From NCBI RefSeq assembly GCF_900111825.1, contig NZ_FOJM01000005.1, forward strand, positions 62,001-126,000: a DNA stretch of 64,000 nucleotides, read 5' to 3'. The notes under the pieces were generated by a model. It saw only the letters and a list, made by a program, of their open reading frames with translations. It made no database searches and was not told the origin of the DNA. Positions 7,418 to 15,353 of the stretch are shown here, piece after piece (the first letter of the stretch is position 1; each line of letters opens with the position of its first letter). The DNA comes from Pedobacter suwonensis (GTDB lineage: Bacteria > Bacteroidota > Bacteroidia > Sphingobacteriales > Sphingobacteriaceae). The position numbers and the translations under genes were made by a program.

Positions 7418-8875
7418 ATGAATCCATTATTATTAACAGATGGTTATAAAGTTGACCACCGAAGACAGTACCCTGAAAATACCACATTGGTTTATTCTAA
7501 CTGGACACCTAGAAAAAGCAGGCTCGAAAACGTAAATCATGTTGTACTTTTTGGCTTGCAATATTTTATTAAAAAATACATTATCGAAGATTTTGACCGA
7601 AATTTCTTTAAACAACCGAAAGATGAAATTTTGAAAAAATATGCCCGTAGAATCAATAATTACCTTGGCGAAAACCTGGTAGGCACGCAGCACATTGCCG
7701 ATTTGCACGATCTGGGTTATATTCCTATGGTTTTTAAATCACTTCCGGAAGGGGCTGAAGTACCTTTGCGCGTACCGATGTTTACGATGTACAATACCAA
7801 ACCTGAATTCTTCTGGCTGACCAATTATTTTGAAACTTTACTATCGGCTGTGGTATGGTTACCATGCAATTCGGCCACCATTGCCAAACAATACCGTAGC
7901 ATTTTAGATCAATATGCAACAGAAACTTCATCCGTTCCTGAATTTGTAGATTGGCAAGGTCACGATTTTTCTATGCGCGGTATGGGTGGGATAGAAGCGG
8001 CAGTAACCTCAGCAGCTGGTCACTTGCTAAGTTTTACAGGTACAGATACCATTCCGGCGATCGATTTTTTGGAAGAGTATTATAAAGCAGATTCGGATCA
8101 GGAATTGATCGGCGGCTCTGTAGCGGCTACAGAACATTCGGTAATGTGTATGGGTACGAATACCGGAGAACTCGAAACTTTTAAAAGGTTGATTTTAGAA
8201 GTTTATCCAAAAGGAATAGTTTCCATCGTTTCTGATACCTGGGATTTGTGGAAAGTGTTAACAGAATACCTGCCTGTATTGAAAGATGATATTGTTGCCC
8301 GACCTGGTAAGGTGGTTATCAGGCCTGATTCTGGTGATCCTGTTGATATTATCTGTGGAAATCCCGACGGCAAAAATGAAAATGAAAAAAAAGGTGTAAT
8401 CGAACTGCTTTGGGATGTTTTTGGCGGAAAAACTAACGATAAGGGCTTTAAAGAACTCGTGCCTCAAATTGGTGCCATTTATGGCGATAGCATTACCACT
8501 GAGCGGGCTACACAGATCTGTGAGCGTTTAAAAGCCAAAGGTTTTGCATCTACCAATGTAGTGTTTGGCATCGGATCTTTTACTTACCAATATAATACAC
8601 GCGATACTTTTGGTTTCGCTATGAAAGCCACCTATGGCGAAGTAGATGGTGTTGGTCGTGAAATATTTAAAGATCCCATTACCGATGATGGTACCAAAAA
8701 ATCAGCAAAAGGTTTATTACAGATTTTTAAAAATGCCCGGGGAGAGTATGAACTAAAAGATCAGTGTACCTGGGAAGAAGAAGCGCAGGGTGAATTAAAA
8801 GAAGTTTTCAGAGATGGCAAACTGTTAATTGATTATTCTCTTGCCGAAATTAGAGAAAGGCTAAAGAATAGTTAA
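7418..8875 (+). CDS. nadV: Nicotinamide phosphoribosyltransferase-like enzyme (NadV/NAMPT)
   Basis: NAMPT family: joins nicotinamide to PRPP to give NMN. I take ATG 7418 (MNPLLLTDGYKVDH) as start, because the family begins here; an upstream ATG at 7349 would overlap the phosphatase gene. Conserved points: DGYKVDHRRQYP (active-site Tyr), HDFSMRG (Phe and Arg that stack nicotinamide), FTGTDT (Asp that selects nicotinamide), ATEHS (catalytic His), IRPDSGDP (PRPP-binding Arg/Asp), YGDS and GIGSFTYQ. Length 485 aa is normal. It is the last gene of the NAD operon. Given the odd Prs-like partner, it could instead be a Namat-type enzyme that makes NAD+ from nicotinamide and ADP-ribose pyrophosphate. 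Confidence 0.88.
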   Translation: MNPLLLTDGYKVDHRRQYPENTTLVYSNWTPRKSRLENVNHVVLFGLQYFIKKYIIEDFDRNFFKQPKDEILKKYARRINNYLGENLVGTQHIADLHDLGYIPMVFKSLPEGAEVPLRVPMFTMYNTKPEFFWLTNYFETLLSAVVWLPCNSATIAKQYRSILDQYATETSSVPEFVDWQGHDFSMRGMGGIEAAVTSAAGHLLSFTGTDTIPAIDFLEEYYKADSDQELIGGSVAATEHSVMCMGTNTGELETFKRLILEVYPKGIVSIVSDTWDLWKVLTEYLPVLKDDIVARPGKVVIRPDSGDPVDIICGNPDGKNENEKKGVIELLWDVFGGKTNDKGFKELVPQIGAIYGDSITTERATQICERLKAKGFASTNVVFGIGSFTYQYNTRDTFGFAMKATYGEVDGVGREIFKDPITDDGTKKSAKGLLQIFKNARGEYELKDQCTWEEEAQGELKEVFRDGKLLIDYSLAEIRERLKNS

Positions 8876-8920
8876 CTTCGCAAAGTTTTTGAGGCTGTAT
8901 CAATACTATAAAACTTTCAC

Positions 8921-8967
8921 GCTGAGCCTGTCGAAGGGCAATAATAAAGGGTTTCGACAGGCTCAGC
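8921..8967. repeat. REP-like inverted repeat after the NAD operon
   Basis: GCTGAGCCTGTCGAA (8921-8935) and its perfect complement TTCGACAGGCTCAGC (8953-8967), 17-nt loop. It has the form of the dispersed hairpin repeats common in Bacteroidota. No T tract, so at most a weak terminator; it may stabilise the 3' end of the operon mRNA. Just upstream GAGGCTGTATCA (8891-8902) matches the terminal repeat of the MITE-like element at 47280-47577. Confidence 0.75.
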
Positions 8968-9000
8968 ATGAAATATTAGTTGTTAGCTACACCTCATTCA

Positions 9001-9423
9001 ATGAAAGACATCAAAGAAATGCAGGAAACACCTATTTTTAACCATCAGGCTGATATCGTAAATAGTGCCATCAGGTTTATGAACGCATGGTTTAAACAAT
9101 CAAAGGCGATTACAATGGAACTGAACGATTTTTTTATCCTGCCTGGAAATAAAATTATTGGCAAAGATGTGATCATTGGGCGTTTGAAAGGTATTTTCGG
9201 ACAATCAGACGGATATGTTGGGGGGCGTTATGATATTATTGATGTTAATTTCGAATTATTTGATGAGGTTAAAGGCATGGGCTTTGTGGAGGGCGTTGCA
9301 GGTTACCGGGATGTGATTCAAAAACAATCTAAAATTATAAGCGGACCTTTTAAATTGTATTTTGCATTAAGCAATGGCCAATGGAAAATTGTAAATATCG
9401 AATTTCCCGGGTTTAGTTATTAG
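9001..9423 (+). CDS. NTF2-like (SnoaL/DUF4440-type) protein
   Basis: Small cytoplasmic protein of about 141 aa with the pattern of an NTF2-fold domain: an N-terminal helix with VNSAIRFMNAWFKQ, a block of strands, and the C-terminal LYFALSNGQWKIVNIEFPGF. I start at ATG 9001 (MKDIKEMQE) because an upstream ATG at 8980 lies in unrelated DNA next to the REP element. Proteins of this fold can be ketosteroid-isomerase-like enzymes or binding domains; nothing here decides the role. It is a single gene between two repeat elements. Confidence 0.6.
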   Translation: MKDIKEMQETPIFNHQADIVNSAIRFMNAWFKQSKAITMELNDFFILPGNKIIGKDVIIGRLKGIFGQSDGYVGGRYDIIDVNFELFDEVKGMGFVEGVAGYRDVIQKQSKIISGPFKLYFALSNGQWKIVNIEFPGFSY

Positions 9424-9514
9424 GTTGAAAAGTTGAGAATATTTTTATTCCACCAAACTTCATCTTAAGGGATAGTTTATCCCATAAACTCTCGTAAGTG
9501 CCGTCCTTTAGAGC

Positions 9515-9610
9515 GGAGTGCAACGCAGTCGAGAACCACGAAGTGCTCAGCGAAGCTAAATCTATCTCGCTAGATCTCTCCATTCCGCGGTGCTCCAGTC
9601 GAGATGACGC
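9515..9610. repeat. Dispersed Bacteroidota repeat, copy A
   Basis: A non-coding stretch containing AACGCAGTCGAGAACC and CTCAGCGAAGCTAAATCT, then a CGAGATGACG end. Closely related sequence recurs at 19790-19846 and, more diverged, at 47410-47450. These look like copies of one dispersed intergenic repeat. Confidence 0.6.
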
Positions 9611-9672
9611 AACTTAATAATTAAGGAGGAATATTATCCCCAATTCCATATTTTTTCTATCTTTGGTTTTTA

Positions 9673-11712
9673 ATGAATTTCCTTTATCCGGGCTTTCTTT
9701 TTGCACTACTATCGGTTGCCATTCCGGTTATCATTCATTTATTCAATTTCAGGAAATTTAAAAAGGTTTATTTCTCTAATGTTCAGCTTTTAAAAGAAGT
9801 AGAGCAGCAAAATTCATCAAGAGAAAAACTTAAAAACCTGCTTATTCTTGCATCGCGGATTTTAGCGATCATCTTTTTAGTGCTCGCATTTTCCCAGCCT
9901 TACATTCCTGCTCACAACCAAAAAGCTACGGCATTAAACAATATAGTTAGTATTTACATCGATAACTCTTACAGTATGGAAGCCGTTAATAAAGACGGCA
10001 GTTTATTGGACGAGGCAAAACGTAGGGCAAAAGAACTGGTTAAAGGTTTCGGAGTGAACGACCGGTTTCAGTTATTAACAAACGATTTCGAAGGGAAACA
10101 CCAGCGTTTGTTAAATGAAGAATCATTTTTAAAAGCACTGGATGAGGTGAAAATCTCGGCAGCGAGCCGCAATCTCCAGCAGATTTTAAACCGTCAGGAA
10201 AATGTTTTATCAGGCGCTGAAAATAAATACAGCTTCTTAATCTCCGATTTTCAAAAAAATATCCTATTCACCAAAAAACTCGAAACCAAAACGGATATTC
10301 AATATTCATTTTTAAAATTGAATGCCAATACCTTAGCCAATGTTGCGGTAGATAGCGTTTGGACACTTTCACCAAATCATCAGCCAGGTGCAAATGAACG
10401 TTTAGTAGTACAGCTAAAAAATTATTCGGAAGAAGATGCAAAAAATATTCCCTTAAAACTAAGCATTAACAACCAGCAAAAAGGATTGGGTTCTGTAACC
10501 ATTCCTGCGGGTAAAACAGTGAAAGATACCCTGAATTTCTCTGGACTTAATGCCGGGTGGCAAAAAGGTGTAGTGAGTATTAAAGATTTTCCTGTAACCT
10601 TTGATGATACCCTTTCATTCAGCTTTAAAGTGGATAGAAGTTTTCCGGTTTTAAGTATTAACGGGCCTGATGCGGGTAATTATATCAAAGCCTTATTTGC
10701 AGCTGACGGATACTACAAATTAGCTGAAAATGTAGAAAGCAACATCAACTATAGCAATTTTACCAATTATGGCTTAATTGTATTGAATGGATTGAAAAAT
10801 CCTTCCAGCGGACTGGCACAACAGCTAAGAACCTATCTCAAAGCAGGGGGTACAGTTGTGCTTTTTCCAGATCTGGATGCCGATATCCAAACTTATAATT
10901 CATTTTTAAGTGGATTGTCGCTTCCCACCATTCAGGGGCTAAATACTACCCCAAGTAGAGTTGATCAGATTGATCTTCAAAATCCAATTTTCAAGACTGT
11001 TTTTGAAGAAATTCCTAAAAATCTGGATCTACCAACGGTTTCGCGTTATTATTCTTTTGTGGAGAAAAACACATCCAATAAAGAAGATATCATGTCATTG
11101 GCGGGTAGAAGAATTTTTTTTGCTAAATATGGGTTAGGGAATGGGCAGATTTATTTGTCGGCCACCGGTTTGAATGCCAATGACGGAAATCTGGCACGTC
11201 ATCCGGTTTTTGTACCGTTAATTTATCGCTTAGCCCTAAGTGGGGGGAATGAAATACCACTCTATTATCATATTGGTAATGATAATACATTAGCCAGTAA
11301 AAAAATTGCGATAGGCAAAAACCAGAGTTTAAAAATTACGGCCGATCATTTTGAAGCCATACCTGAGATACGACAGGTAGATGGAAAAACATTGATCTAT
11401 ATCGCCGATCAGGTTAAAAATGCAGGCTTTTATAACTTGAAACTTGCTGATTCGCTGCTTGCTGTTTATAGTTTTAACAATGGCCGGACCGAATCTGATT
11501 TACATTACCTAAGCAAAACAGAATTGGAGCAATTAGCCGGTAAAAGTAACCTGAAAATATTCGATACCGATAAGGATGCTGTTAAATTAATTGCCGGTGG
11601 CAATAAAATCGGACAAACTTTATGGAAACTTTGTCTAATTTTGTCGCTGATTTTTATTGCATCAGAAATTTTGCTCATCCGATTTTTTAATAACACAAAG
11701 AAAACAATATGA
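9673..11712 (+). CDS. BatA-type membrane protein with VWA-like domain
   Basis: Inner-membrane protein of the Bacteroidota BatA-domain family. The N-terminus (MNFLYPGFLFALLSVAIP, then IPVIIHLFNFRKFKKVYFSNVQLL) is the diagnostic BatA region with a first membrane helix; a second lies near residues 58-75. A von Willebrand A-like region follows (IVSIYIDNSYSM resembles the MIDAS DxSxS motif, here DNSYSM). A glutamine-amidotransferase-like fold is possible around residues 330-430, and a last helix sits at about 650-670. Length 679 aa is usual. It overlaps the next gene by 4 bp (ATGA), so the two are translationally coupled, an arrangement common in Bacteroidota. Function unknown. Confidence 0.82.
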   Translation: MNFLYPGFLFALLSVAIPVIIHLFNFRKFKKVYFSNVQLLKEVEQQNSSREKLKNLLILASRILAIIFLVLAFSQPYIPAHNQKATALNNIVSIYIDNSYSMEAVNKDGSLLDEAKRRAKELVKGFGVNDRFQLLTNDFEGKHQRLLNEESFLKALDEVKISAASRNLQQILNRQENVLSGAENKYSFLISDFQKNILFTKKLETKTDIQYSFLKLNANTLANVAVDSVWTLSPNHQPGANERLVVQLKNYSEEDAKNIPLKLSINNQQKGLGSVTIPAGKTVKDTLNFSGLNAGWQKGVVSIKDFPVTFDDTLSFSFKVDRSFPVLSINGPDAGNYIKALFAADGYYKLAENVESNINYSNFTNYGLIVLNGLKNPSSGLAQQLRTYLKAGGTVVLFPDLDADIQTYNSFLSGLSLPTIQGLNTTPSRVDQIDLQNPIFKTVFEEIPKNLDLPTVSRYYSFVEKNTSNKEDIMSLAGRRIFFAKYGLGNGQIYLSATGLNANDGNLARHPVFVPLIYRLALSGGNEIPLYYHIGNDNTLASKKIAIGKNQSLKITADHFEAIPEIRQVDGKTLIYIADQVKNAGFYNLKLADSLLAVYSFNNGRTESDLHYLSKTELEQLAGKSNLKIFDTDKDAVKLIAGGNKIGQTLWKLCLILSLIFIASEILLIRFFNNTKKTI

Positions 11713-12965
11713 ATCTCCTGGTTAAAAATGTAACCATTGCCGATCCGCAAAGTAAATTCAATAGTCAACAATGCGATGTAAGAGTAGAAAATGGTAAGAT
11801 CACGAACATAGGTAAATTATCTGCCGATAAAAATGAAACCGTTTTTGATGCTCAGGGTGCTTTTTTAACACCAGGGTTTTTCGATTTAAATTGTGCCGCA
11901 GGAGATCCGGGTTTTGAAACGAAGGAAGATCTTGATACGTTAACACAAACGGCGAAAGCCGGTGGATTTACAGGATTGGCCTTGTTACCGCAAACCAATC
12001 CGGTTGTACAGTCGAAATCTCAGGTCGAATATATCGTTAATAAGGCCAAAAATAATCTGGTTGACGTTCTTCCTGTGGGGGCCATCAGCCAAAACCGGGA
12101 GGCAAAAGAATTAGCTGAACTTTTCGATATGCAACAGGCGGGTGCTGTAGCCTTCTCTGATGGCGATAAAGCCCTGCAAGACGACGGCTTTATGAGCAGA
12201 GCCTTACAATATGCCAAAGGTTTTGATGCATTGTTAATGGTTTATCCCGAAAATAAATCAATTGCAGGTAAATCGCAGATTAACGAAAGTAAAAATTCAG
12301 TGCTTCTGGGGATGAAAGGTTTGCCTGCATTGGCCGAGGAAATGCACATTGCACGCGATATTTTTTTAGCAGGCTATAACGAGACCAAAATCCATATCAG
12401 TAATATTTCAACCGCAGGTGCAGTTGCTTTAATCCGTAAGGCAAAAAAAGATGGTGTTCAGGTTTCATGCGATGTAACGGCACATCACCTCGTATTTACA
12501 GAAGAACTTTTAACCGATTTTGATAGCAATTATAAGGTTAAACCACCCTTGCGTGGAAAAGCTGATGTAAAGGCATTAATTGCAGGTTTAAAAGACGGAA
12601 CCGTTGATGCAATTACTTCCCAGCACCGCCCGGAGGAAATAGAATTTAAAAATGTAGAGTTCGAAATTGCCCATTACGGCATTGTGGCCCTACAAACGGT
12701 GTTGCCGTTGTTGTTAAAAGCTGGATTGGATATTGCTTTAATTGCCGAAAAATTAGCCATTAATCCGCGAAAATTGTTAAATTTAACAGTTCCGGTAATT
12801 GAAGAAGGGGCATCAGCTAACTTCGCGGTTTTCAATGCAAGCGAAAAATGGCTATATAATGCAGCCAGTAATTATTCCAAATCGGCAAATAGTCCGCTGT
12901 TGGGTAGCGAGCTTACCGGTAAAGTAAAGCTGGTTTGTAACAATGATCAATACTGGGAGAGTTAA
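11709..12965 (+). CDS. Dihydroorotase-like amidohydrolase lacking metal ligands
   Basis: By fold and length (418 aa) a dihydroorotase (pyrC type I) relative. However, the metal site is depleted: the canonical DxHxHxRxPG is FDLNCAAGDPG here, so both His and the substrate Arg are gone. The late Asp of TDHAPH is replaced (ITSQHRPEE). The two middle His are kept (KIHISNIST, DVTAHHL). It is therefore probably a non-catalytic dihydroorotase-like protein, as known for companion subunits of aspartate carbamoyltransferase. Similar depleted proteins occur, to my knowledge, widely in Bacteroidota, so this is not recent decay; the reading frame is intact. It overlaps the BatA-like gene by 4 bp. Automatic annotation as PyrC would mislead. 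Confidence 0.8.
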   Translation: MNLLVKNVTIADPQSKFNSQQCDVRVENGKITNIGKLSADKNETVFDAQGAFLTPGFFDLNCAAGDPGFETKEDLDTLTQTAKAGGFTGLALLPQTNPVVQSKSQVEYIVNKAKNNLVDVLPVGAISQNREAKELAELFDMQQAGAVAFSDGDKALQDDGFMSRALQYAKGFDALLMVYPENKSIAGKSQINESKNSVLLGMKGLPALAEEMHIARDIFLAGYNETKIHISNISTAGAVALIRKAKKDGVQVSCDVTAHHLVFTEELLTDFDSNYKVKPPLRGKADVKALIAGLKDGTVDAITSQHRPEEIEFKNVEFEIAHYGIVALQTVLPLLLKAGLDIALIAEKLAINPRKLLNLTVPVIEEGASANFAVFNASEKWLYNAASNYSKSANSPLLGSELTGKVKLVCNNDQYWES

Positions 12966-13128
12966 GGTTAAAGGTTAGAAAGTTGAGGACAAAAGGTTTT
13001 TAATGATCTCAAATGATATAGTATAAAAATTATTGATAAATTAACAGGTTATAAGGACTTAGACTGAAGCAAGAAATGATAATTTTGTTGTTCAGGTCAT
13101 ACAATCTTATCATCCTAAAATCTTAATC

Positions 13129-13797
13129 ATGGATAATAGAGTAAAAAAAGCATTAAGTGCTTCAATTAATAAATATGCTGAGATTTCGGCAATCAATGTT
13201 GAAGGTTTTGAAACAGAATTATTGTCTGCTTTTGAACTGGATGTTAACTTTTTAGATAAGGCTACCGCTTTTGATGCTGTTTTTGATTCGCATCCAAAAT
13301 TTGAAGAGCTGAGAGAAGTATTTTTCGATTTACTGATGGTAAATTTCTTCAGCAGCGACGTGCAAAAACTGGAAGATGATTATTTGGAAAGCGATGAATG
13401 GGCCAATATTGAAGAGGAAACCATTGACAGGGGAACCGAACTTTTAAATCTCTTGTTATATATTAAAGAGTGCAAGGATGAAGATTTGGATCCTGAACTG
13501 GGTGATTTCCTGAAAGAATTTTTGTTGGTAGAAGACGATGAATTTCAGGATGAGTTTGAGATTTACGAAGAGCTGATCAGCAACCAGCAACTGGCCGAAA
13601 GCAGTGTAGAAGAAATCTGTAAAACGGCTGCAAAATTAAATATCAGCGAAGAAATGCAGGAATTGTTCGTTCCTTTTATGGTTTTCTTCCTGGATGTTGA
13701 AGGCAGTAAGGAAACTGAAAAAGAATTAATTCAGTTTAGCCGTAACAAAGCTTTCGACGCTGCATCTTATACATTGATCACAACAATCAATAACTAA
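13129..13797 (+). CDS. Acidic protein of unknown function
   Basis: I do not recognise this 222-aa protein. It is very acidic (for example DDYLESDEWANIEEE and LVEDDEFQDEFEIYEE), lacks a signal peptide or membrane helix, and looks mostly helical. It starts at ATG 13129 (MDNRVKKALSASINKYAEI). It lies 13 bp before the DUF4199-type gene on the same strand and probably shares its transcript. The codon use looks like its neighbours, so it is likely a native gene of the group. Confidence 0.7.
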   Translation: MDNRVKKALSASINKYAEISAINVEGFETELLSAFELDVNFLDKATAFDAVFDSHPKFEELREVFFDLLMVNFFSSDVQKLEDDYLESDEWANIEEETIDRGTELLNLLLYIKECKDEDLDPELGDFLKEFLLVEDDEFQDEFEIYEELISNQQLAESSVEEICKTAAKLNISEEMQELFVPFMVFFLDVEGSKETEKELIQFSRNKAFDAASYTLITTINN

Positions 13798-13810
13798 AAA
13801 ATTAAAAAAA

Positions 13811-14380
13811 ATGGACAAGAGTGCTCTTATTTCCAAATTAGCTTTAAAAAATGGATTAATGTTGGCTGCGGTTTCAATCGTGTTATCATTAACCCTGCAT
13901 TTTATCGATCCCGTTTTAATTTACACCAGTTTTATGGCGCAAATATTAATATTTGTTTTATTTATCGTCTTATTGGTAGTAGTGGGGATTAACATTCGTA
14001 AAGAAATTGGTGGTTTTTGGACATTTGGAGAAGCTTTCAAAGCTTTTTTGATTGTTTCGTTAATTTTGGCATTAACGGCTACACTTTACAACGTAGTACT
14101 CATGAAATTTATTGATCCAGATCTTCCGGCGAAGGCTGCAGATGCGATTGAAACTGCGCAAAGAGCGATGATGGAAAAATTTGGAATGGCCAGTGAACAA
14201 ATTGATGAAGCGATGGCCAAAGCGGGCAATATGCAGGAAAAACTCGAGCCTACCTTTAAAAATATATTTACCAGTTTTGGCGTTTCACTTGCCTTGTATG
14301 GTGTGCTTTCGCTCATACTTGCCGCTATTTTGAAAAGAAAAGAACCAGTTACCTTTAACTCGTTTCCAAAAGAAGACTAA
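13811..14380 (+). CDS. DUF4199-type membrane protein
   Basis: Inner-membrane protein of 189 aa with four predicted membrane segments (about residues 13-32, 38-62, 77-98, 155-176) and a helical stretch between the third and fourth (KAADAIETAQRAMMEKFGMASEQIDEAM). The layout and the FWTFGEAFKAFLIVSLI segment fit the Bacteroidota DUF4199 family, whose role is unknown. Such genes often sit directly before a dolichol-phosphate-mannosyltransferase-like GT2 gene; here that GT2 starts at 15354, with a kinase module in between. A terminator-like hairpin follows at 14399-14445. Confidence 0.75.
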   Translation: MDKSALISKLALKNGLMLAAVSIVLSLTLHFIDPVLIYTSFMAQILIFVLFIVLLVVVGINIRKEIGGFWTFGEAFKAFLIVSLILALTATLYNVVLMKFIDPDLPAKAADAIETAQRAMMEKFGMASEQIDEAMAKAGNMQEKLEPTFKNIFTSFGVSLALYGVLSLILAAILKRKEPVTFNSFPKED

Positions 14381-14391
14381 TTTCTTCTCTA

Positions 14392-14451
14392 AAATTTTGA
14401 AAGTGCAGGTTTTATCATTATTTTGATGAAATCTGCACTTTTTAGTTTAAC
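14392..14451. repeat. 60-bp hairpin repeat, left copy flanking the zeta-kinase module
   Basis: Hairpin GTGCAGGTTTTATCA with TGATGAAATCTGCAC, then TTTTT: a working terminator shape for the DUF4199 gene. The whole 60-bp segment is repeated with about 85-90% identity (by eye) at 15200-15260, on the other side of the kinase module. Confidence 0.8.
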
Positions 14452-14463
14452 TAGCTACTGGTA

Positions 14464-15039
14464 ATGCATCATTTATATATTATTTCGGGTTGTAATGGAG
14501 CTGGTAAAACAACGGCATCATTTACTGTCCTCCCTGAAATTCTTGATTGTAGGGAATTTGTGAATGCCGATGAAATCGCCCGTGGAATATCTCCGTTTAA
14601 GCCTGAAAGCGTAGCCATTCAGGCAGGAAAAATTATGCTGAACCGGATTGATGAGCTGCTATTGCAAGAGGTAGATTTTGCTATTGAAACTACGCTCACT
14701 ACTAAATCTTACTTGAATACAATTAAAAAAGCAAAGGCTTTAGGTTATCAGGTAACGCTTTTATTTTTTTGGCTAAATGATGTAGAACTTGCTATTGAAA
14801 GGGTTAAAATGAGAGTGTCTGAAGGTGGACACGATATCCCTGAAGATGTAATCAGAAGAAGGTATAATAAAGGAATACAAAATTTACAGCAGTTTGCCAA
14901 TGTTGCTGATTACTGGTTAATAATCAATAGTTCAGATAGGGAATTACAATTCATAGCAGAAGGGAATTTGACGGATGAAATCACTATCTTTGAAAAAAAG
15001 ACTTGGTTGAAATTTAATTTTTTACCTAATGGAAAATAA
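14464..15039 (+). CDS. Zeta-toxin-like P-loop kinase
   Basis: P-loop protein of 191 aa: Walker A GCNGAGKTTAS at residues 9-19, NADEIARGISPF (zeta-type Asp after strand 2), FAIETTLTTKSYL and a helical RRRYNKGIQNL region. This pattern fits the zeta toxin/AAA_33 family, whose toxin members phosphorylate UDP-N-acetylglucosamine and block wall synthesis; related proteins are harmless kinases. It overlaps a 53-codon gene at its 3' end by 11 bp, a possible antitoxin. Both lie between two copies of a 60-bp hairpin, as if inserted as a unit between DUF4199 and the GT2 gene. Toxicity is not shown by sequence. Confidence 0.8.
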   Translation: MHHLYIISGCNGAGKTTASFTVLPEILDCREFVNADEIARGISPFKPESVAIQAGKIMLNRIDELLLQEVDFAIETTLTTKSYLNTIKKAKALGYQVTLLFFWLNDVELAIERVKMRVSEGGHDIPEDVIRRRYNKGIQNLQQFANVADYWLIINSSDRELQFIAEGNLTDEITIFEKKTWLKFNFLPNGK

Positions 15040-15190
15040 GAACAATGTTGAATTGCGGGATAAAATACGTCTGGGCCTCAATTTAGCATTCAAAAAACTT
15101 GTCGCATATAAAGCGAAAAACGATGGTGTTTTGGTTTTTTCCGATCAGGGAAAAATTATAAAAGTAAAAGCTAAAGACATCAAATTATAA
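15029..15190 (+). CDS. Small protein overlapping the zeta-like kinase; candidate antitoxin
   Basis: 53 codons, ATG at 15029, TAA at 15188-15190. The protein opens MENKNNVELRDKIRLGLNLA, then a basic, amphipathic part and a short strand pair (DGVLVFSDQGKIIKV) ending KAKDIKL. The start lies inside the end of the kinase gene in another frame (11-bp overlap), which implies coupling. Small genes of this build accompany zeta-like kinases in other bacteria as far as I recall, usually with an N-terminal helix and a C-terminal KIVRIK-like strand, so an antitoxin role is plausible. Alternatively it is a small accessory protein. Confidence 0.65.
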   Translation: MENKNNVELRDKIRLGLNLAFKKLVAYKAKNDGVLVFSDQGKIIKVKAKDIKL

Positions 15191-15199
15191 TCAAATCAA

Positions 15200-15260
15200 A
15201 AATTTTCAACGTGCAGGTTTTATCATTTAATTTGATGAAATTTGCACGTTTTAATTTAAC
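15200..15260. repeat. 60-bp hairpin repeat, right copy
   Basis: Second copy of the hairpin at 14392-14451: GTGCAGGTTTTATCA with TGATGAAATTTGCAC, followed by GTTTT. Flanks AAATTTT and TTTAAC are shared too. It terminates the kinase module as the left copy terminates DUF4199. Confidence 0.8.
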
Positions 15261-15343
15261 AAACCTTGCAGGTTTCTAAACGGCGTAGCCCTCAATGAGA
15301 CTGTTGAAAACAACATACAAAACGAATTAAACCTGTGAGGTTT
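15261..15343. repeat. Imperfect palindromic repeat pair before the GT2 gene
   Basis: AAACCTTGCAGGTTT (15261-15275) and AAACCTGTGAGGTTT (15329-15343), each palindromic in itself and nearly complementary to the other, enclose 53 bp. This is the shape of a dispersed REP-like element. It may act on the mRNA 5' end of the glycosyltransferase gene at 15354. Confidence 0.5.
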
Positions 15344-15353
15344 ATGCTTAAAA

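Noticed and set aside
8980..9000. Earlier ATG for the NTF2-like gene
   Set aside because: Adds residues unlike the family and lies next to the REP element.
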